Of a stretch of DNA of 64,000 bases, positions 1 to 8,850 are shown in pieces. Positions within the stretch are counted from its first letter, which is position 1, and every line of letters begins with the position of its first letter. Made by a program: the position numbers and the translations under genes. The notes beneath the pieces were generated by a model, which worked only from the letters and a program-made list of their open reading frames with translations, was not told the origin of the DNA and made no database searches. The stretch lies in assembly GCA_016617855.1 (NCBI GenBank), contig JAECUM010001093.1, positions 62,001 to 126,000 on the forward strand, written 5' to 3'. Source of the DNA: Megalonaias nervosa. Taxonomy: Eukaryota; Mollusca; Bivalvia; Unionida; Unionidae.

Positions 1-1015
1 TTTTGTTTTTCCATCAAAAAATATTTCACGATTGAAAATTATTTTTGTTATCTCTTCTCGTGTTGTTGGAAGCTTACAATCACATTGTCGCACCGTTGAC
101 AAGTAATGAATTTCATTAACACATCTAAATCTATGCATCGCTTGTTTTGTTGCTTCAACTGATCCAAGCTCCTCTGAGAATACACACATGACTGTAAATC
201 TATCATCGGTAATACTAACTCCGGCTTCGATAGTATGATTAAATATAACAACATCAACGTCGTCAAACGCGACATTGATATCACTGAAGTATTTCTTTTT
301 TTGTGTACGATCTGATAATAACGAACACGGTATCCTCGATGTTGTAATTGTCGAGCTAGATTCTCAACAGAATAGTTTGGACGGATTTTGTTGTGAGAAA
401 ATACCACAATCTTTTTTCCTTGTTTGAGATGTTTTTTCAACGATGCAAGATTATCACTGTGCGAATTCTCCACGATAAACTTTTTACCGTGATCAGGTTT
501 ATAATTGTTAATGATAAATTTCATTGATGATCGTCCAGATTTTAATCATCATCGTTGGCATCTGCATCAAGAACTAGTAATTGTTTGCATAAGTTTACCA
601 GTATTGTAAATCTATCCCACCGTTGTTTACTTGATTGCACAGAATAAAACTGTTGTTGTAGTATACTATGCCACTCATCACAGATAAACACATCTGGAAT
701 TCCTTTTATTCTGTGCAACGATTCCCATTGTACTACAACTCTACGTTGGTCACCAGGTTTAAATATTATATCGCCGGTGATATCCAAATATGATTCTATG
801 CCATAATCTGATTTTGTTTTTTCTGTGAATGTTTTTCTGCAGCTAATTATAATACCTGATTGATGTGGCTTTAACGACTTCCATGCAGCCTCGGATTTAC
901 CCATTCCACATGCAGATCCATCCAAGTAATCTTCATCGTAGATTACTCGACAACAAGGACCACCTTCATGAACTGGTGCTGCATTGTATAAATAATATGG
1001 ATTTCTCTGAGGAAA
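1..1015 (-). pseudogene. Origin-binding-protein-like SF2 helicase, broken and cut by window edge
   Basis: The sequence shows helicase motifs in three successive minus-strand frames. Frame 925-542 has a Walker A-like GSACGMGKSEA, a Walker B-like FICDEWHS (D near 679) and LLVLDADA, ending in a stop at 542. Frame 524 to about 310 has KQGKKIVVFSHNKI, the usual strand opening the second RecA domain. Frame about 300-1 has NHTIEAGVSI (motif V-like) and QAMHRFR (motif VI-like). This order and the DEWH box fit the herpesvirus UL9 / Herpes_ori_bp helicase family, which opens replication origins. Upstream sequence near 1010-926 continues the Walker A frame. At least three frameshifts plus a stop make it a pseudogene, and its C-terminus lies left of the window. 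The family is fairly secure at motif level; the element it came from is inferred. Confidence 0.8.
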
Positions 1016-1468
1016 AATCCAGGATAATTTCGTCGATGATTACATTTTATCAAGTATTTGATGTATTCTGGATCTTGTTGAGATTCTGGCAGTTCATCTA
1101 CAAATTTTGCCACTGACGAGTTTGACGATTCTCCATTGAGAAATTTCTTAATTTGGCCATCAATTGATGATTCATTGCCGGATACAGTTGTTTGTTTTCC
1201 TGACGATCTTGGACGTAGAACTGTATAACAATCAAACATTAACAAATACGAGACAGTTATCACACTTATCCTCGACGCGATCATAATATTCATCGTATCT
1301 GTGTCTGTGTTCACAGATAACGCGTAGTGTCCTGGTCGTCGTCATATTGTAAATCTATTACCGCATACAGATACAACACTGGTTAACTGATCTGATTGAC
1401 CAGTTAACGCATCAGATATTTTTTCGATGGCATCCTGTGAAATTTCATCACAGCAGATATTAATTTTA
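943..1468 (-). pseudogene. Linker between primase-like and helicase domains, with possible zinc site
   Basis: Minus-strand coding-like sequence joins the primase-like region to the helicase. A 123-codon frame (1316-943) carries a polar, serine-rich stretch (near SGKQTTVSGNESS), while another frame near 1290-1255 reads EDKCDNCLVFVNV, a CxxC pair like those found near primase zinc-binding sites. Frames change at least twice here and a stop lies near 1345. It was probably the middle of a single primase-helicase polypeptide, but continuity cannot be shown because of the breaks. Confidence 0.5.
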
Positions 1469-2189
1469 TCATCGTGTTTGTCCTTGTAATTCTGTATGTG
1501 CGTGTTGGATTGAAGTTGGACAGACTAACAAATCAGATGCGGTGAAATTACCAGCACCAACAACGTTGTTGGAGATTAGCTTTTTACATGTTATTTTCCC
1601 TCGCTTGTACGATTTTGTTTTATTGAGCTTTATACTATATAATCCAGCTTGTCTATCAATGTCCCATGTTGGATTTTTTTCATCTGAGGCAATGGTTGTT
1701 ATTTCTCGTCGATCAAATGTTACAGGGTCACATTTACATAATACGTGATAACCACTATTTGTTTCGAAAACAAATACTTGGCCACGAGAACAATCACACA
1801 ACTGTGCAAAGTAATCAATGATCTCATCAACGTTTATTTTCTTGTCAGTGATTTTTATTTCTGTTTCCTTGTATCTATATTTGAGTTCTTCACAGTGATA
1901 TTTCGTATCAAGATCATATAGAGGATACCATTGTCTGAATACTGGAATTATTTCAGTTACTGATGATTGTCCTGCACAATTCTTCAGCGACACGATTAAA
2001 ATAATCATCAGACACGAACACGTAGAATTTATCAAAATGCTGTACAATTATTCCTTGCGTGATAAATCTGTATACTGGTTCAGGAAATATTTCTATCGCA
2101 GATTGTTTATCATCGACAAAAATAGCGTTGTTGAGTGAATCGACAATGACGATACGATGATAATACTGAAAATAATAATAACCACACAA
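1469..2189 (-). pseudogene. Archaeo-eukaryotic primase-like domain, frameshifted
   Basis: Two overlapping minus-strand frames (2189-1953 and 2047-1469) switch near 1985. The second has WYPLYDLDTK, an hhhDhD-type metal site (aspartates near 1915 and 1909), then 50-odd residues later FETNSGYHVLC, matching the S-x-H type motif of archaeo-eukaryotic primases. A later FDRREI and DIDRQAGLYSIKLN lie where the third acidic motif is expected. Primases of this family are fused to UL9-like helicases in several large DNA viruses, which fits the helicase just downstream. The domain call rests on two motifs and position, so it is moderate. The leading 2047-1990 part of the ORF is probably out of frame with the real gene. 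Confidence 0.55.
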
Positions 2190-2204
2190 GTTAACAACAT
2201 CACG

Positions 2205-2429
2205 TCATTCATCATCAGCATTGTTTTCAAACACAGTCTGCATCTGTTGATCTGATGGTCCATAAACCTGATGCGTGGGTGGATTTTCTTCAGATAAAAT
2301 TTTATTTAAATTTTTATCATCGGTATTATATAATGGACAATCATTCGGTAATATCACACACATAACATCACATTCGTGATCGGTCATTGTAGTTTCGGTT
2401 TTCTCTATGATCGTTATTTTTTCAGTCAT
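2205..2429 (-). CDS. Short acidic ORF upstream of the primase-like gene
   Basis: A 74-codon minus-strand ORF, acidic and polar with no recognised domain (for example DHECDVMCVILPNDCP). It precedes the primase-like region on the same strand and could be its N-terminal extension separated by a stop, or an independent small protein. Its start faces the plus-strand zinc-ribbon gene across about 100 bases of very AT-rich sequence (2430-2528), which may hold a divergent promoter. Confidence 0.35.
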   Translation of the reverse strand: MTEKITIIEKTETTMTDHECDVMCVILPNDCPLYNTDDKNLNKILSEENPPTHQVYGPSDQQMQTVFENNADDE

Positions 2430-2528
2430 ATATATATAAACTATTTCTCTAATTAATATTTATATTATGTCTAAATTATATAATATTATTAGTAAAAATA
2501 TTTGAACATAAAGTATATATACTGTATA

Positions 2529-2882
2529 ATGTCAGCGTTGATCACGTTGAATAAATGTAAGTGGCTCCGTCAGGGATCAACTGAAGTGTGCGGGAAAAAT
2601 TGTTTGGGAAATTTCTGCAGTTCTCATAAATTTTTATCAAAAAAAAAAAATAACAGAAGGATCAAAACCATGTCTGGTCTGTGGAAAAAGTGTACGAAAT
2701 TTTTATCAACTCTGCTCTGATTGCGGCGGTGATAAATAGCTTAAATTAATCTTGTATCACAACACAAGAACACCTAAATACTGGTTAGCGCGTGAAAACC
2801 TCCAACCATTGAGGAATTTCTGCATGATTATGGTGGAAAACCACCACATCAGACATCTAACATTATTGAAGTATCATCGTAG
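2529..2882 (+). pseudogene. Small zinc-ribbon protein gene, copy 1, frameshifted
   Basis: From ATG at 2529 the reading shows a first Cys/His cluster (VCGKNCLGNFCSSHK). An A-run at 2640-2650 shifts the frame, after which the other frame shows PCLVCGKSV followed by CSDCGGD, a four-cysteine zinc ribbon, then a stop at 2737. Downstream traces (TIEEFLHDYGG near 2810) match the tail of a second copy on the opposite strand at 5627-5893. The function is unknown; small zinc proteins of this form are common in virus-like elements. It diverges from the primase-like gene, with the hairpin repeats just after it. Confidence 0.6.
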
Positions 2883-3260
2883 AAATGTTATATCCAAACG
2901 TTGTTTGTGATCTGATATATCTATCATCAATAACAGATCACCACATTTTTCATAATAATATCAGTGATATGTGGTGATCCGTTATTGGCAGGTCACATTA
3001 ACACATCCACAAATATCATGATAGAAATGTTATTTTGACAATCTGATATCTCTATCATCAATAACGGATTGGGACATATCATTATATTTTATTGATAAAT
3101 GTCCCAATCCGTTATCGGCCAGTCACATTAACACTCCACCACAGACATCATCATAGAAATATTTTTTAGTCGATCTGAGACTAATAACTCCGCTGCGGAA
3201 TTGGGACATTTATCAATAATATTATAATGATATGTCCTGATTCCGCAAGACCAGTCAGAC
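2875..3260. repeat. Three tandem units (131-142 bp), each with a hairpin
   Basis: Units share TAGAAATGTTAT, GATCTGATAT, CTATCATCAATAAC and GTCACATTAACAC. Each holds an inverted repeat: 2928-2946 with 2969-2987 (one mismatch), 3061-3077 with 3099-3115 (17 bp, perfect), and 3195-3209 with 3232-3246 (two mismatches), with loops of about 22 bases. The stem sequences differ between units while the pairing is kept. Their position next to an origin-binding-like helicase suggests a replication origin, which is inference. Confidence 0.8.
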
Positions 3261-3309
3261 AATGACACTAACAATATGTTAGTTAAATTTGATCTGACAA
3301 AATAAATAC

Positions 3310-3935
3310 TTAATCTGAGTCTCCAAAATTTCTCCTAGCACTAAACTCATCGGATTTTCTGAACATTATAAATTCTTTGAACTTTCTGAACATATCAAAT
3401 AAATTCTAAACTCATCAGATTTTCTGAACATTATAAATTCTTTGAACTTTCTGAACATATCAAATAAATTCCAAACTCTGAATTTTAGATTTTCTGAACT
3501 CTTCAAACTTTCTGAACATCTCAAAAAAAATTATAAACTCGTTGAACTCTTCGAACTTTCTGAACTCATCAAATAAATTCCAAACTCTGAAATATTTCCG
3601 CTCAACACATCAAAGAAATTCTAAACTCGTTTAATTCTTCGAACTTTCTGAAATATTTCCGTTGAACATTACAAACTCTGAAATATTTCTGCTGAACTTT
3701 ACAAACTCTGAAATATTTCTGCTGAACACAAAGAAATTTTAAACTCGTTGAATTCTTCGAACTTTATGAAACATTTCAAAGAAATTCTAATCTTTGAAAA
3801 TATTTCCGCTGAACATTATAAACTTTGAAAATATTTCTGCTGAACACATCAAAGAAATTCTAAATTTTCTTAAACTTTCTGAAATATTTCAAGGAAATTC
3901 CAAACTCGCTGAACATTACAAACTCTATACTAATT
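3310..3935. repeat. AT-rich tandem array, forward orientation
   Basis: Degenerate repeats built from GAACTTTCTGAA, CAAATAAATTC and GAAATATTTC. One block repeats almost exactly with a 65-bp period (3361 and 3426). The same motifs return in reverse complement at 4028-4745, so the two arrays form the arms of a large imperfect inverted repeat. Confidence 0.85.
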
Positions 3936-4027
3936 TCTCGGGTAATAACCTAAGTACTAGGTGACTTCCCCGAAAAAGTTGTGATATATTATCATGCAGA
4001 AAAAAATAAATAATTACCAAACTCGAC
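3936..4027. other. Unique spacer at the centre of the opposing arrays
   Basis: About 90 bases without the array motifs, containing TCTCGGGTAATAACC and AAAAAGTTGTGATATATTATC. It sits where the array orientation flips. No gene is visible. Confidence 0.5.
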
Positions 4028-4745
4028 AAAATATTTTTTTCTTTGAAATATTTCAGAAAGTTTGAAGAATTTCTTTGATGTGTTCAGCAGAAATATTTCA
4101 GAATTTATACAGTTCATCAGAAATATTTCAGAATTTATAAAGTTTAGCAGAAATATTTCAGAGTTGGAATTTTTTTGAGATGTTCAGAAAGTTCAACGAG
4201 TTTGAAATTTCTTTGATGTGTTCAGCAGAAATATTTCAGAATTGGAATTTCTTCGATGTGTTCAAAATTTATAATTTCTTTGAGATATTTCAGAGTTGGA
4301 ATTTTTTTTGATGAGTTCAGAAACTTCGAAGAATTTCTTTGATGTGTTCAGCAGAAATATTTCAGAGTTGGAATTTCTTTGAAATATTTCAGAAAGTTTA
4401 AGGAAATTCATAAATCTGATGAGTTCAGTGGAAAAATTTCAGAGTTTGTAAAGTTCAGCAGAAATATTTCAGAGTTTGTAATGTTATTTCATCGAGCTGG
4501 AATTTCTTTGAGATGTTCAGAAAGTTCAACAAGTTTGAAATTTCTTTGATGTGTTCAACAGAAATATTTCAGAATTGGAATTCCTTCGATGTGTTCAAAA
4601 TTTATAATTTCTTTGAGATATTTCAGAGTTGGAATTTCTTTGATGAGTTCAAAAAGTTCGAAGAATTTCTTTGATGAGTTCAGCAGAAATATTTCAGAGT
4701 TTGTAAAGTTCAGCGGAAATATTTCAGAGTTTGTAATGTTATTTC
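4028..4745. repeat. AT-rich tandem array, reverse orientation
   Basis: Degenerate repeats of TTCAGCAGAAATATTTCAGA, TTTCTTTGATGTGTTC and GAAATATTTC, the reverse complement of motifs in 3310-3935. Each unit keeps a 10-bp perfect palindrome, GAAATATTTC. Internal blocks (for example near 4190-4330 and 4510-4680) are near copies of each other, showing segmental duplication inside the array. Confidence 0.85.
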
Positions 4746-4754
4746 ATTGATGTT

Positions 4755-4965
4755 ATTTTCAGCCTCAGTTTCCTCAGCGATTAGCGGTCGACCTAAACGC
4801 ACCTCAATTTCACCAGTTGGTAATTTTAATCTAACACTATCAATAAAATTTATCTAAAAATAAATAAATAGCAATGGTATCATTCAATGATTTAATTGCG
4901 TTAAAATGTATCAATGAACATCACAGTGAAAATTATTTCGTTGACAAACTGCAAGCACTAGTATA
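4755..4965. pseudogene. Rearranged fragments of the AT-hook-like gene
   Basis: Bases 4762-4830 match 5267-5335 in the same orientation (part of the minus-strand gene, around RLGRPLTAEE). Bases 4831-4950 match the reverse complement of the 5523-5646 end, including the start codon at 4874 and the first two dozen codons (beginning MVSFNDLIALK). The inverted copy therefore has about 300 bases deleted between its start and the central palindrome, with a separate direct-orientation piece joined to it. At least two rearrangements are needed. Confidence 0.7.
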
Positions 4966-5220
4966 AATACTGGTAAAAATACAATCAAACAAGAATGAAA
5001 CGGAAATGAAGATGGAAACGGAATCAAACAAAACGCCAACGGAAACAAATCAAACACCAGTACAAGCACTGGCGGAAAACGAGGTCGTCCAAAACCTTGT
5101 TTTCCGCCAGTGCTTGCACTGGTGTTTGATTTGTTTCCGTTGGCGTTTTGTTTGATTCAGTTTCCATCTTCATTTCCGTTTCGTTCTTGTTTGATTGTAT
5201 TTTTACCAGTATTTATACTA
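4961..5220. repeat. Near-perfect palindrome, 120-bp arms with 18-bp loop
   Basis: The left arm 4961-5080 and right arm 5099-5220 are reverse complements with about three mismatches; similarity extends about ten bases outward. The arms carry coding sequence of the AT-hook-like gene, and the loop (5081-5098) falls within the frame reading GGKRGRPKPC. This is the symmetry centre of the whole 2.5-5.9 kb inverted structure and resembles a head-to-head junction of two element ends. Confidence 0.9.
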
Positions 5221-5600
5221 GAGCTTGCACTAGCATTTGGAATTATTTCATTGATGATATTTTTAGCTGCAGTTTCCTCAGCGGTTAGCGGTCGACCTAA
5301 ACGCACCTCAGTTTCACCAGTTGGTAATTTTAACAAATTAAATCGCCTGTCAAATTCTTCAGAAAATTCTTCAATGATCTTCACTAACGAATATGATATT
5401 AGATCAGTTGATGTTCCAAGATACGGTATAATTACACATTTTTCTCCGTTAGTCATCACTCGAAATGACACTAACGAGTCAAGTGGTGGTAAAAAATATA
5501 TTTCACCAGCTGGCTTTTGTATCAGTTTGTCAACGAAATAATTTTCACTGTGATGCTCATTGATACATTTTAACGCAATTAAATCATTGAATGATACCAT
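5099..5600 (-). pseudogene. Unknown element protein with AT-hook-like C-terminus
   Basis: A minus-strand ORF from ATG at 5600 to a stop at 5157 (147 codons, starting MVSFNDLIALKC). It has a mixed alpha/beta-looking N-terminal part, an acidic middle (VKIIEEFSEEFD) and a low-complexity Asn/Gly/Ser/Thr tail. The stop is one base different from the matching position of the opposite palindrome arm, where the frame stays open. Beyond it the other arm reads into GKRGRP, the core of AT-hook DNA-binding motifs. No known family was recognised. It follows zinc-ribbon copy 2 by about 27 bases on the same strand, so the two probably formed one transcription unit. A DNA-binding role is a guess from the AT-hook alone. 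Confidence 0.55.
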
Positions 5601-5626
5601 TGCTATTTATTTATTTTTAGATAAAT

Positions 5627-5893
5627 TTAATTGATAGTGTTAGATAAAAATTCCTCAACGGTCAGTGCTGTTGCTTTAGTTGTACAAAATTTTGGATTTC
5701 GAAGTTGATAATAATAATATTGAATTGCTCTATAATTTTTTCCACCTCATTGTTGACAAATTTGTAATTCTCCTCGTATTTCTCTACCACATTTTAAACA
5801 CGGTTTTGGTCCGGTTGTATTTTTGTTTTTCATGTTGTTGTGAAGTCCATAAAACTCGTTCCAGCAACGTTTGTTACAATAATCTGTTAATCC
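5627..5893 (-). pseudogene. Small zinc-ribbon protein gene, copy 2
   Basis: The minus-strand reading shows YCNKRCWNEFYGLH, then PCLKCGREIRGELQICQQ, a stop in place of the expected following residue, GGKNYRAIQYYYYQLRNP, and a tail LTVEEFLSNTIN with a stop at 5627-5629. The Cys pattern and tail match copy 1 at 2529-2882 on the other strand. The in-frame stop near 5755 sits inside the ribbon's second knuckle. The start is not clear; upstream sequence runs toward the TA microsatellite. Confidence 0.6.
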
Positions 5894-5933
5894 TTGCTTG
5901 AGATATTTTCAGTTATTCATACCGATCCTTGGC

Positions 5934-5934
<1 letters not shown>

Positions 5935-6010
<76 letters not shown>
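5935..6010. repeat. (TA)n microsatellite
   Basis: About 38 AT dinucleotides. It sits exactly at the truncated 5' end of the polymerase pseudogene. Its translation (a run of YI) is an artefact. Confidence 0.98.
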
Positions 6011-6014
<4 letters not shown>

Positions 6015-8570
6015 TCGACAAATTTTAGAAATAGATAAAATCTTAAAGTTTACAATTTACAAGAAAAAGTTTGTAATTCCGTTTACTATTACATACGATT
6101 TCGAGTCAATGCAAGAAAAAATTCCTGATGCCACTAGTACAGCTGGATCTCGTTGTACAACACATACTTACAAACACTTTCCAGTTGCTGTTGCATATAA
6201 AATTACTTGTTTGATTGATCCCTCACTATCATCACCAGTTAAATTGTATCGTCGTCGAAATAACAACGATGAGGATGCTGCAGTTTGGTTAATAAAACAG
6301 TTGTTTAATGAAGCTGATAAAATTCTTACGCAACTCGATAAGACTACTCCAATGATTCATCTGACACAACAGCAAGATGATTTTGAGTCTGCGTCAAACT
6401 GTCATATTTGTGAAAAACCTTTTCCAACTTTTATAAGTCCAAATGAGAAAACAAAACGAGTAAAAGATCACTGTCATATAACCGGACGCTATCGTGGGTC
6501 AGCGCACAATGATTGCAATTTAAAATTTCATGCGCCAAATTTTATACCTTGCATCGCTCATAATTTTAGAGGATATGATGGTCATTTCATCATTAGTACA
6601 CTTGGTCATTCGGATATTATAAAGTTGTGTGATGATCATAAAATAAATGGAATTCCAAATAATGCTGAAAAATTTATTTATGTCATTGTCAGTTGGTCCT
6701 CTTCGATTTATTGATAGTATACAATTTATGAATAGCTCGCCGGACGCACTAGCAAAAAACTGTAAAGATTTTTTATCGCTGACGGAACATTTTGGTGATC
6801 GTGTTAATTTAATGACTAAAAAAGGAATTTTTCCCTATGGGTATCTGGATAGTATAGATCGTCTCACAGAAACATCATTACCTCCTAAAGATCAGTTTTA
6901 TTCAAGTCTCAATAACGACCAAATAACTGATGCTGAGTATAGCCATGCACATCAGGTTTGGAACATTTTCAGTCGTCAAAATCTCGGAGATTATTTAGAT
7001 TTATATCTGATTCAAGATACTCTTCTCCTCGACGATATTTTCGTAAGTTTTCGCAGAACTAGCATTGACAAATACAAGTTGGATCCGTGTTGGTATTTCT
7101 CATCACCTGGTTTATCATAGGACGCTTTATGTAAGTTAACTGGTGCATCAACAGAATTAATTGCAGAAGGAAATATTGATATGTATCGTTTATTGAAAAA
7201 TCAATTCGCGGCGGAATACGTGTAATTTCAAAGAAATATGCGCGCGCTAACAAATATATGTCGGATTTTAATCCTAATGACCCTAGTTCGTTTATACTCT
7301 ATCTCGATAAGAATGCGTTGTATAGTTGGGCAATGTCGCAGGCGATGCCAGTTGCTTGTGATCGTTGGATTTCTACAAAAGAATTTCTCGATGACACTGA
7401 TAACTTAACAAAAGATTTGTCTGATACAAATCATACTTATTTTGTTGAAGCTGATGTTGATTATCCTGCTTCACTACACGATTTACATAATGATTATCCG
7501 TTTCTACCAGAAAAAATGATTATACCTGATCGTTTATTGTCACCGGAACAATTATCCAATCGCGTTGGAAAACCTTGTTCGATTGAAAAGTTAGTACCGA
7601 ACTTGCTCAACAAACGTAATTATGTTTGTCATTATAAGAATCTCAAACAAGCATTTGACGCTGGTTTGATCCTCGTAAAGATTCATCGAGTACTGCGAGT
7701 CAAACAATCACGTTGGAATGCGCCGTATATAAAATTTAACAACGATATGCGGACTGTTCTAAGACTGATTTCAAGAAAGATTTCTTTAAACTTATGAACA
7801 ATTCAGTATTCGGTAAGACCATGGAAAATATCCGTAACAGAGTTGATATCGAACTCGTAAATAGTCAAAAACGTTGCCGCAAGTTAGCTGCATCAGAAAA
7901 ATTCGCTGGATCAATTCATATAAATGAAAACCTCGTTATGGTAAAAAAACATAAATCGAATTTAGTTCTTAATAAACCAATAAACCAATATTTGTTGGTG
8001 CGTCTGTTCTAGAAATACCAAAATGGCTCGTGTATGATTTTCACTATAATTTTACTAAAAAAGTTTGGCCGTTTAATAATTTATTGTTTACTGATACTGA
8101 TTCTCTTGTTTATGAAATATTTACTGATGATGTTTATAAAGATATTGACGATCATAAGGAACTATTTGATTTATCTGATGTTGCTAGTAATAATCCTTTT
8201 CATGATCCTACTAATAAGAAAGTAATGGGGCTGATGAAAGATGAATTTTGCTTTAATATTGTTCAGGAGTTTGTTGGACTTCGAAGTAAAATGTATTCGC
8301 TTAGAACAGCTTCTAGAAAAGAAACAAAAAAATTAAAGGGTGTAAAAAAATCAGTAGTAAAAAATAATATTACTCACGATGACTATGTTGATGTTTAATT
8401 TGATAATAAAAAGCATAGTGCATTAATGACAACAATACGATCTTATAAGCATCATATAAAAACGGATAAAATTACAAAATCCGGACTCGTCAATTTCGAT
8501 GATAAACGTTATTGTGCTTATGGAATAAACACGTTCGCGCTAGGTCATTATCAAACTAATGTTGTATAAA
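6011..8570 (+). pseudogene. Protein-primed family B DNA polymerase, Polinton/adintovirus type, broken
   Basis: Motifs appear in order across shifting frames. Exo I is TYDFESM near 6090. A Cys/His block (CHICEKPF with DHCHITGRYRGSAHNDCNL, about 6400-6520) is typical of metazoan Polinton polymerases. Exo II is HNFRGYDGHF and Exo III is YLDLYLIQDTLLLDDIF near 6990-7040. RGGIRVISKKYARANKYMSD is followed by motif A YLDKNALYSWAM near 7300. Motif B is MNNSVFGKTMEN at 7794, and motif C is LLFTDTDSLVYE near 8080. The conserved QEFVGLRSKMYSL and KKSVVKNNITHDDY follow, then GHYQTNVV and a stop near 8570. Frames change near 6680, 7120-7195, 7755 and 7985, and a stop lies at 8396. The N-terminus is missing at the TA repeat. 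Catalytic residues are still readable, so decay is recent relative to the 9.6-13 kb copy. Confidence 0.92.
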
Positions 8571-8588
8571 TCACCTGTTTGATATTAT

Positions 8589-8848
8589 AGTAGGAATTTA
8601 AAAGGGGGTTTTATTCCCACAATTTGTTTTTATCTTTGCAAATATATTTTTCAATGTCGTAGTAAGATAGAGATAGTAATTCTACTCGGTGATGGAAAAA
8701 AAATGCGTTTTAACCCGATATTTTTCAAGGGTCTGGGGTGTTTTTAGATCTCGGTAAAGGTCTTAAAACGCTGTAAAAACAGCTGTATTTAAGGAAACAT
8801 ATAATTGGGTACGGAACTGTGCTCATAACCCCCTTTTATATTACTACT
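8589..8848. mobile_element. Short element or paired termini with inverted repeats
   Basis: The left end, AGTAGGAATTTAAAAGGGGG, and the right end (reverse complement AGTAGTAATATAAAAGGGGG) match at 18 of 20 bases. The 260 bases between ends have no ORF. No clear target-site duplication is seen (flanks GATATTAT and CCAGAAAC). It starts about 20 bases after the polymerase's last stop, so it could be a MITE or the terminal repeat of the polymerase element. Polinton termini also begin with AG. Confidence 0.6.
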
Positions 8849-8850
8849 CC

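Noticed and set aside
3310..4745. Heat-shock-element-like GAA/TTC clusters
   Set aside because: GAA and TTC pentamers are frequent but their spacing does not keep the regular two-base gap; AT-rich repeats explain them better.
5110..5541. 143-codon plus-strand ORF
   Set aside because: It is the antisense of the minus-strand AT-hook-like gene, whose homologous copy and neighbouring zinc-ribbon gene support the minus strand.
5929..6010. Tyr/Ile repeat 'protein' start of the polymerase ORF
   Set aside because: It is the translation of a TA microsatellite, as are similar stretches at 32540-32602 and 37963-38011.
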